Shown here: one piece after another, positions 8,578 to 16,624 of the stretch
Position numbering within the stretch: the first letter of the stretch is position 1
Layout: each line of letters begins with the position of its first letter
Source: Saccharofermentans sp.
Lineage (GTDB): Bacteria > Bacillota > Clostridia > Saccharofermentanales > Saccharofermentanaceae
Length of the DNA stretch: 64,000 nt
Assembly (NCBI GenBank): GCA_024403675.1
Contig: JAKSRH010000007.1
Coordinates: 17,907 to 81,906 of the forward strand
Direction of reading: 5' to 3'
The notes under the pieces: model-generated
What the model saw: only the letters and a program-made list of their open reading frames with translations
Told to the model about the DNA's origin: nothing
The model's database searches: none
Made by a program: the position numbers and the translations under genes

Positions 8578-9525
8578 ATGAAGGATAATGAAGTATATAT
8601 ATTAAATGCATCGAGTAAAGCAAATCATGATAAAACGGGAAATACTTGTGTATATTATTATGATAACAGCATGGTTTTTATTGACTGTGGAAAAGCACGT
8701 TTCCTTGCGTTGGAAAATTATGAACCAAGAATAAATGAACTGTTGAAAAATCATAAAGCTCAAATTGAACAATTGTTTTTGGTGGTTACTCATCCTCATA
8801 AAGATCATTATACAACATTTAAAGATGTTGTAGAAATAATCAAACCTAAATCAGCTATGGCCATAGTATTTAAAATCCCAAGTAATAAAACATACTCAGC
8901 TCAAGATACAGTTAGGCGTAATGATTATGACTTAAGAGTAAAAACTGAAATTAACAGTCTTAAAAAAATCACGTATAACAACGGAAAAAAGCTAAATGTA
9001 TTAACTATTGAAATACCGGATAAAATGGAAAATGTACTTGAAGATATCCCAGGTGTTTCCGGCTATAACGGTATGGACACAACAATCTTAAATAATGTTA
9101 TTGTGTATGGTAATGAAGTAATTAACGACCTCAATCAAAAGTACGGTGAGCCTGATAAGATGTCTACAGAAAGATACATAAATGATGTCGGTGTTGTTGT
9201 AAAAATAAAAAGAGATAATGATAGCGTTCTTTTTACAGGCGATATGTCTTACCACTTTTGGTATGATGCCTATAAAAATGATATGGAAATAAAACATATA
9301 GTACTTCCGCATCATGGTGGATCCTCTTGGATTGCAGATGTAGCTCAAGGTGTTACAAATACCCATTTCTATAAAGATGCTTGTGAGTTATATCTATCAT
9401 CTATATATGACAACGTAATTGGAGATGAGAATAAGAATAATTCTCCAGCATATTTTGTAAAAGAAGCTTTTAATGTAGATCCAAAGAAAATTAAGTCTAC
9501 AAAGGATGGCATGATAACCATCTAA
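8578..9525 (+). CDS. Metallo-beta-lactamase-fold hydrolase (ComEC/Rec2-like)
   Basis: The metal-binding signature H-x-H-x-D-H is at residues 72-77 (THPHKDHY), preceded by the FIDCG strand. The later ligand-bearing motifs are LFTGD (Asp222) and LPHHGGSS (His245-246), as in the free-standing ComEC/Rec2-like branch. Members are nucleases or other phosphoesterases; the substrate here cannot be read. There is no signal peptide, so it acts in the cytoplasm. It follows the hypothetical gene by 4 bases; the RyR-domain gene follows after 50 bases. Confidence 0.8.
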   Translation: MKDNEVYILNASSKANHDKTGNTCVYYYDNSMVFIDCGKARFLALENYEPRINELLKNHKAQIEQLFLVVTHPHKDHYTTFKDVVEIIKPKSAMAIVFKIPSNKTYSAQDTVRRNDYDLRVKTEINSLKKITYNNGKKLNVLTIEIPDKMENVLEDIPGVSGYNGMDTTILNNVIVYGNEVINDLNQKYGEPDKMSTERYINDVGVVVKIKRDNDSVLFTGDMSYHFWYDAYKNDMEIKHIVLPHHGGSSWIADVAQGVTNTHFYKDACELYLSSIYDNVIGDENKNNSPAYFVKEAFNVDPKKIKSTKDGMITI

Positions 9526-9575
9526 CTCGTACCGTGCTATAATAAAGCATTAAATCGAATAGGGTTATTAGTTTA

Positions 9576-11363
9576 ATGGTTTGGTACGTTTGTTTTGTTT
9601 TATCTATATTGACACTCTTGGTTTCTATCCAGAACGCTGTGGTTATTTCACGTAATTATAAATCTGGTCAGAACCTTAACGCATTTTATATAATTTTTAT
9701 TGGTGTGTTTTTAAGCTTAGCAGTTGCTATCACGCCTATCTTTTACCTTAACCTTCAGGGACACTCCGCATTTGGTCTTAAACTTGTCATGACGGTGCTT
9801 ATCCAGACTTTGCAGGTGTTTACCGTTGACTCCTCTAGTGAGTTTATTTTTGACAACGTTGTTGGCGCTGCTACACCTCTAGCTGAGGGTTACTCCGCAT
9901 ATTTGGCGGTTCTTTTCTTTGTAGCACCAATTATGACTTTCGGATTTGTTTTATCACTTTTCCGTAATATCTTTTCCTTTGTTAGATACATCACACAGTA
10001 TTGGAGTGATGTTTATGTTTTCTCTGAACTTAGTGAGAAGTCACTTTGCCTCGCGAAAAGCATCAAGAAAAACCACCCTAAGGCAACTATCGTGTTCACT
10101 AACGTAGATAAGGACGAGGGTACCGTTATCGCCGAGTATGTGGATATGGCTCGAGAGATTCATGCTATCCTTTTTCAAAAGGATATCGCGACTGTTAACC
10201 TTCGTCGCCATAGCTCTAAGGCTAATATGACTTTCTTTGCTATCGACGAAGATGAGAGTGAGAACATCACTAATTCTTTGAAACTTATTAATATATACGC
10301 GGATAGAGATAATACTTCGCTTTTTGTGTTTAGTACTTCTATTGAGGGCGAGATTGTATTCTCTAATTGCACTCCTTCTAAGCTTAAGATTCGTCGTATT
10401 AATGAGATTAGATCTTTAATTTACAACTTCCTATATAACGACGGACATCAGGTGTTCGAAAGTGGCGTCGGCCTTGATGGTAAGAAGACAATTAACGCAA
10501 TAATCCTAGGTCTTGGTCGTTATGGCACAGAGATGCTTAAGGCTCTTACTTGGTATTGTCAGATGGACGGGTATGAGGCTAATATCCACGCCTTTGATAA
10601 GGATCTAGAGGCGGGGTCTCGCTTCGCAGGTTTATGTCCAGATGTGGTGTCCGAGAAGTATAACGGAATAGATGTAGAGGGCGAGAGTCGCTATAACATT
10701 AAGATTCATTCTGGTGTTGATGTTCGTAGTGGTGATTTTGCGTCTGAAATCGAGAAGATTGGTGCAGTGACATTCGTGTTCGTGTGCCTTGGATCTGATA
10801 GCGAGAATATTAAGCAGGGTGCTAATATTAGAATGCTTTGTGAACGTTATGGTAGTAACCCATTAATTAAGCTTGTTGTTTATGGTACAGAGAAGACAAA
10901 TGTTCTATCTGGCCTTACTAACTACCACGGCCAGCCATTCAATATCGATACTATGGGCGACCGCGAGACTTGTTATAGTGAAGAAGTCATCATGAGTAGT
11001 AAGCTCGAGAACTTGGCTTTGGCACGCCATATGAAATGGGGTAGTGAGCAGGAGTTCTGGAAGTATGAGTATAACTATAGATCTTCCATGGCGTCCGCTA
11101 TTCATTTGCATGCGCGTATCGCTTGTGGTGTTCCTGGTGCAAACAAAAAGACAGAGGATTTGACTCCTAGTGAGCGCGATAGCTTGGAGATACTCGAGCA
11201 CCGTCGCTGGAATGCTTATATGCGTACAGAAGGGTATGTTTATAGCGGTTCCCTTGATAGTAGTACGCGTAATGACCTCGCGAAAGTGCACCATAATCTT
11301 GTAGCCTTCGGTAAATTGAATGAGGCAGATAGACGTAAAGACGGCGACGTAGGTACGCTCTAA
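9576..11363 (+). CDS. Membrane protein with two Rossmann-like (TrkA/RCK-like) domains and C-terminal RyR domain
   Basis: The protein has 595 residues. Four membrane segments are visible at about 2-24, 36-60, 67-87 and 106-134. Two alpha/beta domains follow; the second carries the dinucleotide-binding turn GLGRYG at 312-317. The last 55 residues (about 537-587: EHRRWNAYMRTEGY, then HHNLVAF..L) match the RyR repeat in its bacterial form. Published genome comparisons link bacterial RyR and Rossmann/TrkA-N fusions to nucleotide-signalling and conflict systems. A ligand-gated sensor or effector at the membrane is therefore plausible, but inferred. A TATAAT lies at 9538, so it may have its own promoter. 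Confidence 0.7.
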   Translation: MVWYVCFVLSILTLLVSIQNAVVISRNYKSGQNLNAFYIIFIGVFLSLAVAITPIFYLNLQGHSAFGLKLVMTVLIQTLQVFTVDSSSEFIFDNVVGAATPLAEGYSAYLAVLFFVAPIMTFGFVLSLFRNIFSFVRYITQYWSDVYVFSELSEKSLCLAKSIKKNHPKATIVFTNVDKDEGTVIAEYVDMAREIHAILFQKDIATVNLRRHSSKANMTFFAIDEDESENITNSLKLINIYADRDNTSLFVFSTSIEGEIVFSNCTPSKLKIRRINEIRSLIYNFLYNDGHQVFESGVGLDGKKTINAIILGLGRYGTEMLKALTWYCQMDGYEANIHAFDKDLEAGSRFAGLCPDVVSEKYNGIDVEGESRYNIKIHSGVDVRSGDFASEIEKIGAVTFVFVCLGSDSENIKQGANIRMLCERYGSNPLIKLVVYGTEKTNVLSGLTNYHGQPFNIDTMGDRETCYSEEVIMSSKLENLALARHMKWGSEQEFWKYEYNYRSSMASAIHLHARIACGVPGANKKTEDLTPSERDSLEILEHRRWNAYMRTEGYVYSGSLDSSTRNDLAKVHHNLVAFGKLNEADRRKDGDVGTL

Positions 11364-11448
11364 AAATTCTTGAAATTTTTTTGCTCATTTTTTGAAAACC
11401 ACACAATCTAATAAGTGAAAGACAAAACACGAAAGGTTGGCGGATCAG

Positions 11449-12429
11449 ATGAGTGAAAATAAGATTACAATCGAAGCAGTAAATTATATTACCAGTGAAT
11501 GGATGAAGTTCCAGAGGGGTGAGCGTGAGCGTTTTATCGCGAGTGACATCGCGGATGACCTTGGCATGGAAGTTAATGATGTGCTGAAGACATTCTATTC
11601 GCTTAAAAAGGATGGCACCATCTCAGAGTATGTCCTTTTCTATGAGCTTGGTATTACTGTCGAGGAAGCATTTAATAATTTTCGTAATGGTATTCCTACA
11701 GAGGAGGATTATAGAGATAGTTTTCTCTACCTGGTGGCTAATAACTCCTTCGAAGGCAAGAACTTTCTCGATATCATGGCATCAGCAAGCCACAAACTCA
11801 TTAAGAGTGCGAGAGATATTGTACTTCACGAATATGATGAGATTATTGATTATGTGGATGCACGCGTTGGCTATTTGGATTCTCACAAGAAATATGTACT
11901 CGTTAAGAATATCATCTTCAGAATGGTGTTAGAACTTATTAATTCTGGTGTCCCTAATGTAAATATTCATGATCTCATTGGAACTAGTTTTGAACTTCTT
12001 GAAGTCGAGAAAGACAGACCCATCGAGAAGGAAGTGAATGCATTTGAGTCTTGGGTAAATATGTATCGTAATGAGATTCCAACTTTGAAGATGTACGAGG
12101 ATGCACTTACGTGTATTAGAGTATCTTTGTCTCATCTTTTTATCACAGACAAGATGGACTTGCCAGAGTATTTGCTCCCTATCGCTGAGGTGTGCGCTCT
12201 TCGTTACTATAGATATATCTATGGTTATGTATCCACTCATCAGGGTGAGCTGACTTTGGCTCAAATGGGAGAAGTGTTTGGTAGTATCGTCAGTTATATT
12301 TCTGATAGATTCCTGAGTGAGAGTTTCATTAATTCTCGGTTTACAGAGGCTGTTATTGAACAGCTTATTGAACACGCATATACAGAGGAATACATCAAGA
12401 TTAAAGGTGAGATTCCTAAGTTCAAGTGA
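11449..12429 (+). CDS. Winged-helix/helical partner protein, copy 1 (H1)
   Basis: The protein has 326 residues from ATG 11449; an in-frame TTG at 11437 is possible, but alignment with the paralogue at 14388 favours the ATG. Residues about 5-60 (a RGERERF helix, SDIADDLGMEVNDVLKTFYSLKKDG) read as a winged-helix unit, followed by two helical repeats each opening with (I)P-T/S-x-E/K-x-Y. No enzyme motif is seen. It is paralogous along its whole length to the protein at 14388: ELG(I/V)T, N-x-I-x-R-M-V-L-(E/D), CAL(R/K)YY..IY, F(L/I)..G at matching places. Each copy precedes a structured intergenic region and then an AAA+ ATPase or its operon. Confidence 0.65.
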   Translation: MSENKITIEAVNYITSEWMKFQRGERERFIASDIADDLGMEVNDVLKTFYSLKKDGTISEYVLFYELGITVEEAFNNFRNGIPTEEDYRDSFLYLVANNSFEGKNFLDIMASASHKLIKSARDIVLHEYDEIIDYVDARVGYLDSHKKYVLVKNIIFRMVLELINSGVPNVNIHDLIGTSFELLEVEKDRPIEKEVNAFESWVNMYRNEIPTLKMYEDALTCIRVSLSHLFITDKMDLPEYLLPIAEVCALRYYRYIYGYVSTHQGELTLAQMGEVFGSIVSYISDRFLSESFINSRFTEAVIEQLIEHAYTEEYIKIKGEIPKFK

Positions 12430-12456
12430 TAATGAATAGATTCATTACTGTGTAAG

Positions 12457-12666
12457 TCTTCTAATAAATATTGGAGGTATATAAGTCGATTCTGGAGGTA
12501 GCTTATTGGTAAATGAATTTGTATTCAGATATTTATCAGACATTCGCTTTTTACTATTTTTTTATTACATCAGAAGAAAGAATTTCAAGTCAACAACTTA
12601 TTAAATAGATAGAAGCTTATCTTACACTTTGAGTGTCTGATATTCGGTGTACTACTCACCATTTTT
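12457..12666 (+). ncRNA. Candidate structured RNA or leader A (between H1 and AAA1)
   Basis: The 414 bases between 12430 and 12843 hold no conventional gene. A block TCTTCT-N15-TATATAAGTC (12457-12487) recurs almost unchanged at 15474. After 48 bases there is an 11-bp inverted repeat (ATCAGACATTC at 12535, GAGTGTCTGAT at 12631, one G-U pair). A weak hairpin GGTG/CACC with ATTTTTT ends at 12666. Promoter-like block, long stem and U-run would give an RNA of about 175 bases. Its existence is inferred from the shared layout, not from a known family. Confidence 0.35.
12506..12604 (+). CDS. Possible 32-residue peptide inside candidate RNA A
   Basis: A TTG at 12506 lies 6 bases after GGAGGT (12494-12499). 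The frame runs 32 codons, with a hydrophobic middle (FLLFFYYI) and a basic end, closing in Tyr-stop. The Shine-Dalgarno is good, but the start codon is rare, there is no homology to judge by and the region may be RNA only. Confidence 0.2.
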   Translation: MVNEFVFRYLSDIRFLLFFYYIRRKNFKSTTY

Positions 12667-12719
12667 TACTAAATCTTGGCGGCTAATAACGCTAAGGTTT
12701 GGGACAAGGCGCGTAAATT

Positions 12720-12784
12720 GTGGCAATTAAGTATCGCAGTTGCCACGCATGCGGATTCATTTTTGCCCGACATGGATCCGCATG
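12720..12784 (+). promoter_or_regulatory. Two adjacent hairpins in AAA1 leader
   Basis: GTGGCAA/TTGCCAC (12720-12746) is followed at once by CATGCGGAT/ATCCGCATG (12748-12784), both perfect stems, about 60 bases before the AAGGAG of the ATPase gene. Neither is followed by a T-run, so they are leader structure or operators rather than terminators. Confidence 0.4.
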
Positions 12785-12843
12785 ATGTACGTGTTTACTT
12801 TTCTGACGGGTATTTCATGTGATTCTTAAGGAGATTTTTATAT

Positions 12844-14367
12844 ATGCGTAATTTCGCGAATATTAAGAGTGCAAAAATATGTGTAAGCCGCATTAGTCCA
12901 ACTAATTCTGACGTGGGTTCTGAAGCGGATTCTAGTGCAGATTCCAAAGTAGGTTCTAACTCGGATTTCAACTTGAATTCGGAGGAGAATCGTGATGTCA
13001 GAGAAAAGGTGTTTTGCGTAGTGAATTATGCTTATAGTAATGGTATTGCGATTCATGCAAGCGACGTGTTAAATCTTGTTAAAAATAAAGAAATCATTTT
13101 GATTAAAGATGTTTGTGATTTTGTTGATTTTATTGCATTAATACAGCATTTTTCCAATCTTGAATATATGCTCGGATTTCTTGGGTTTAGGTTCATGGCC
13201 AAGGCTGAAGTGGAGTTTTCATTTAATGAGGGGGAGTTTATTGAGGTCAGTATGGCTGATTCTAGATGTGTAAATCTTAATGTCTGTAGTGGTGTGTTCT
13301 CTGCCATTGGACAGACTATGACTAGGGGAATGAATGCTGTTAGGGTTGGTGGTTCTAGAAGGAATTATAAGAACCCTCTTATTCGCAAAAGTGATTTGCC
13401 TGTAATCAAAGAGATTCTTTCTGGCAAGGATAATGCTGAAAAGAATGGATATAGAAAGTCAAAGGCGGTCGCAGATTATTGTAATCTTGTGGTGGCCCCA
13501 ACTAAGTTTAATGATATGACGCCTGAAGTTCAGTATTCCGAGGTTTATTCACTCATGGCTCAGAATAATCTTCCTCCGGAGGTTATTGATCAGCTTTGCC
13601 CAGCGATTCGTCGCTATATTGCTAAGGGTGAGATAAGCCCTATCCTCATGATTGGTGAGGGCGGTATCGGCAAGACTATGACAGCTCAGATAATTAGTAA
13701 TATTCTTGGTATCCCATTTAAACAGATTAGTGCGACGAATATGGCGACTAGTATGGGGTTTGCTGGTACCGCTGCTCACTATACTTGCGCTGATGTAGGA
13801 GAACTTACTCGATTGATGCTTGATAACGGACAGTGTAATGTATCGATGCTCATCGATGAGATTGATAAGTGTCAGGCAGGTGGAAGTGGTGTCAATCTCG
13901 AGAATGAACTTCTTAGTGTGTGTGATGGTTCTCGCTGCATCATGGATAAGTTCATGGGAATTGAGGTTAACTTGTCTAAGACCCTCATTTTTCTTACTGC
14001 TAATGATGAGAGTGCTATCTCGCCTTATCTTCGTGATAGATGTGTAAAGGTGTATTTCCCTAAGCCTACTCTGGATCGCTTGGAGACTATTGTTCTTAGA
14101 AAGTTTTTTTACATGGCTACGGATGATGTGATTAATGAACATCTTGATTATGACGAGGATGTTCTTACTAGAGGAATTCAGAAGCTTTGGGATAAGGGTA
14201 TCCGTTCTTTCAGACCTTATCTTAATTATATTGACGCTTTATATCATGTGGTGGAGAAGACTTACTTCGAGACAGGTAATGATGTTGTGATCTCTGATCA
14301 GATGGTAGATGGAATTGTGGATAAAGTACGTAGTTCTTACGGAAATACTATTGGTTTTAGTTCTTAA
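12844..14367 (+). CDS. Lon-like AAA+ ATPase without protease domain, copy 1 (AAA1)
   Basis: The protein has 507 residues. The first 50 hold a Ser/Asp/Gly-rich stretch not present in the paralogue at 16625; a variable domain extends to about 175. The AAA+ core has Walker A GEGGIGKT (271-278), Walker B MLIDEID (335-341), sensor-1 TAND (385-388) and an arginine finger in LRDRC (397-400). The run from DEIDK through ELLSVCDG to LIFLTAND resembles the Lon ATPase, but the protein ends after the lid region with no Ser-Lys protease domain. It therefore probably remodels protein or nucleic acid. AAGGAG precedes the ATG; H2 follows 20 bases after the stop. Confidence 0.8.
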   Translation: MRNFANIKSAKICVSRISPTNSDVGSEADSSADSKVGSNSDFNLNSEENRDVREKVFCVVNYAYSNGIAIHASDVLNLVKNKEIILIKDVCDFVDFIALIQHFSNLEYMLGFLGFRFMAKAEVEFSFNEGEFIEVSMADSRCVNLNVCSGVFSAIGQTMTRGMNAVRVGGSRRNYKNPLIRKSDLPVIKEILSGKDNAEKNGYRKSKAVADYCNLVVAPTKFNDMTPEVQYSEVYSLMAQNNLPPEVIDQLCPAIRRYIAKGEISPILMIGEGGIGKTMTAQIISNILGIPFKQISATNMATSMGFAGTAAHYTCADVGELTRLMLDNGQCNVSMLIDEIDKCQAGGSGVNLENELLSVCDGSRCIMDKFMGIEVNLSKTLIFLTANDESAISPYLRDRCVKVYFPKPTLDRLETIVLRKFFYMATDDVINEHLDYDEDVLTRGIQKLWDKGIRSFRPYLNYIDALYHVVEKTYFETGNDVVISDQMVDGIVDKVRSSYGNTIGFSS

Positions 14368-14387
14368 TTTATAGGAGGATTTATTTT

Positions 14388-15356
14388 ATGACTATGGATA
14401 CAGTGGAATATATTATTGATCAGTATTGGAAGTATATGAATGGTATACGTGATCGGTTCGACATAGAAGAACTTTCCTGTGAGACGGGTGAGGACTATGA
14501 AAATGTGTCGATTATTGTTGATTCCATGGAACACAGGGGTGAGGTTAGTAATTATGTTATTTTTAACGAACTTGGGGTTACTCCTGAGGATCTTGTCGAG
14601 TATCAGAGACTTAGGATTCCAAGTAATGAAGCCTACAATAACAGCGTGAATTTTTTATTATTCGAAAACGAATATATTGGGGATGATTTGGCAGAGATTG
14701 ATTCACTTTGTGATGGGGTCTCTAAGGCGGCTGCCTACAATATAGTTTTCCGTTGGTTCGAAGATATTTGGAAGTATATCAATGAGAAGTGCCCTGATCT
14801 TGGGGATGATAAGAAGTATGTGCTTCTGATGAATGTTATTGAACGTATGGTGCTTGATGTGCTTAGTACAGGACTTTGTAGTGGTTTGACTATGAAAGAC
14901 ATGATAGAGAGAAACTTTGCCATTTGTGCAGTGGCTAAGGACTGTGAAATTGAGCCTGAGGCTAATGCGTTCGAGGATACGGTAGATAACTATAGACTTG
15001 ATATTCCATCGTGTGAGCAGTTCAGAGATTTGTGTTCATGTCTTAAGGTGTCCTTAAAGCTTCTTGATGAAGAGGATAGTGACGATATCCCTGATTACTT
15101 GAGAATAGTCGCTGAAAGATGTGCTCTTAAGTATTATGAGCATATCTATTCCATTATTAAATTCAATAAAGACAAGCTTACTAATTTTGAAATGGGTAAT
15201 ATATTTATAGGGGTATTATCTTATATTGCAGACTTGTTTTTGGAGCGTAATTTCCTCGCATCTCTTCCACAGGGGGATGGAATAAAGCGTCTCGTGGAGC
15301 ATGCATATATGTACAGATTTATTCTTATGAAGGGTTATGTGCCTAATCTTGGTTAA
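14388..15356 (+). CDS. Winged-helix/helical partner protein, copy 2 (H2)
   Basis: This 322-residue paralogue of the protein at 11449 has the same order of blocks: FDIEELSCETGEDYENVSIIVDSM (winged-helix-like), NELGVTPEDL, two helical repeats (IPSNEAYNNS and IPSCEQFRD) and the CALKYYEHIY helix. The two are clearly related but diverged. It is translationally close to AAA1 (20-base gap, strong AGGAGG), so AAA1 and H2 form one transcription unit. A role as adaptor or DNA-binding partner of the ATPases is inferred only from the repeated pairing. Confidence 0.65.
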   Translation: MTMDTVEYIIDQYWKYMNGIRDRFDIEELSCETGEDYENVSIIVDSMEHRGEVSNYVIFNELGVTPEDLVEYQRLRIPSNEAYNNSVNFLLFENEYIGDDLAEIDSLCDGVSKAAAYNIVFRWFEDIWKYINEKCPDLGDDKKYVLLMNVIERMVLDVLSTGLCSGLTMKDMIERNFAICAVAKDCEIEPEANAFEDTVDNYRLDIPSCEQFRDLCSCLKVSLKLLDEEDSDDIPDYLRIVAERCALKYYEHIYSIIKFNKDKLTNFEMGNIFIGVLSYIADLFLERNFLASLPQGDGIKRLVEHAYMYRFILMKGYVPNLG

Positions 15357-15548
15357 TTGTTTTAAAATGCCTAATTTTTGCCGAAAATATGTTTGCATTT
15401 TGTTTGGAGTGGAGTTATAGTTAATGCAATAAGACAATTACTTTGGAGAAATTCCGATTCGATAGTAGCTTAATCTTCTTTAATAAAATTGGAGGTATAT
15501 AAGTCACTAGAAGATAGATTCAGATGCTGACGAATTAGGATATTAACA

Positions 15549-15626
15549 ATGTCAGACTACATTGAAAACCAAAATTTAGAAAACCACTTTTTTGTAAACC
15601 AAAATTTAGAAAACCATATTTATTAA
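15549..15626 (+). CDS. Possible 25-residue repeat peptide inside candidate RNA B
   Basis: ATG at 15549 opens 25 codons reading MSDYIENQNLENHFF then VNQNLENHIY, that is, a tandem 10-residue unit (x-NQNLENHxx). The enclosing inverted repeat GTCAGACT/AGTCTGAC brackets the frame almost exactly. The Shine-Dalgarno is weak (AGGA), so translation is doubtful. Confidence 0.2.
   Translation: MSDYIENQNLENHFFVNQNLENHIY
15566..15616. repeat. Tandem 21-base direct repeat, 30-base period
   Basis: AAACC-AAAATTTAGA-AAACCA occurs at 15566-15586 and again, identical, at 15596-15616. The 30-base period keeps reading frame. It lies in the loop of the inverted repeat of candidate RNA B. Confidence 0.85.
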
Positions 15627-15754
15627 GTCTGACTTACACACATATACAATTTAGCCATTTGCCTACTAGGGGTAGGTGTCTCTTTCGGACTCCTTTTTTC
15701 CTTTGGCAGATATTGTTGTCTTAGAAATTATTATTTTTAAGGAGACTTTTAGTT

Positions 15755-16609
15755 ATGTGCAACTGTAATGATGATTACAGGGGTTACTGTAGTGACCTCG
15801 TAAACAACGCTGTGTCAGATGAAGTATATGTAGATTCGGTAAAACGTCTTGCGTCTTCTTATGAAGAACGTAAGGTGAGTAACACATCCGTGAAGGACTT
15901 GCCCGAGTCCATGAAGACTGATGCTTGGAATGTGGTAATGCATGATACCAGACTTTTGATTAAACAGGTTAATAGCACCAAGGTTGAGGAAATTCACAGG
16001 GAGGATATTATCAATATTCACCTTGCAGATGCTTTTAAAGCGGCACTTAATTGTGATTTCACTAAGAATAATTTTTACAATTATGTCCCTACTGTTTTTA
16101 GTGACAGCATGAAGACTTTTTATATTGAAAATAACAATGGTCCGACTGTAAAGGAGTCTTATAATGCTGAATCTAATCGTCAGGCGAAGGCACGTAAGGT
16201 ATTGGCAGAACAGCTTGGTCATATGCCTTCTGACGAAGAGTTTGCGAAGTATAGTGGAAAGACAATTAAAAGCGTCAAAGAACACAGAATTCAGTATGAA
16301 TCTCGCCAGTCAGGGGAGCTTTTGCCTGAAGTTGCTGCTCCGAGAAAGGATCTCATTGATGAGATTTTTTATGGTGCCGTTAACATGGATGACTTCTACG
16401 ATACGCTTACCCCTCGAGAGTTTAAGATTTACTCAATGGCGTATGGCGTAAATGGTGAAAAGAAGATGCCTCTTACTAAGTTGGCGAGTCACTTTGGTAC
16501 TACAAAAAATAGTATTAATGCCACCCTTACTCTTATTGAGAGAAGGATGAATGATTTTCTCAAACCATACGGTATCGTGGCGGATTTTAAACGTAAAAAG
16601 TTGGTTTAA
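15755..16609 (+). CDS. Sigma-70-family-like factor
   Basis: The protein has 284 residues. Residues about 145-178 (AKARKVLAEQLGHMPSDEEFAKYSG) have the pattern of sigma region 3. Residues about 216-269 (LTPREFKIYSMAYGVNGE, then LTKLASHFGTTKNSI and a final helix) have that of region 4, with its helix-turn-helix for -35 recognition. Regions 1 and 2 are not recognisable, so whether it binds core polymerase is open. AAGGAG starts it, and AAA2 begins 15 bases after its stop. The TCTTCT/TATATAAG blocks upstream of this operon and of AAA1 are candidate target promoters (inference). Confidence 0.6.
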   Translation: MCNCNDDYRGYCSDLVNNAVSDEVYVDSVKRLASSYEERKVSNTSVKDLPESMKTDAWNVVMHDTRLLIKQVNSTKVEEIHREDIINIHLADAFKAALNCDFTKNNFYNYVPTVFSDSMKTFYIENNNGPTVKESYNAESNRQAKARKVLAEQLGHMPSDEEFAKYSGKTIKSVKEHRIQYESRQSGELLPEVAAPRKDLIDEIFYGAVNMDDFYDTLTPREFKIYSMAYGVNGEKKMPLTKLASHFGTTKNSINATLTLIERRMNDFLKPYGIVADFKRKKLV

Positions 16610-16624
16610 TAATAGGAGGTTTAA

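Larger units (their letters stand above)
15474..15699 (+). ncRNA. Candidate structured RNA or leader B (between H2 and sigma-like gene)
   Basis: This element within the 398-base gap 15357-15754 mirrors the one at 12457. TCTTCT-N16-TATATAAGTC (15474-15505) is followed after 46 bases by GTCAGACT (15551), whose complement AGTCTGAC is at 15626. A stem GGTGTCT/GGACTCC with one T-T mismatch and TTTTTT ends at 15699. The predicted transcript is about 190 bases. Upstream, TTGCATT/AATGCAA (15393, 15423) forms another inverted repeat. Confidence 0.4.

Noticed and set aside
15566..15616. CRISPR-like repeat
   Set aside because: There are only two copies with a 9-base spacer and no cas genes; it is a tandem repeat inside a stem.
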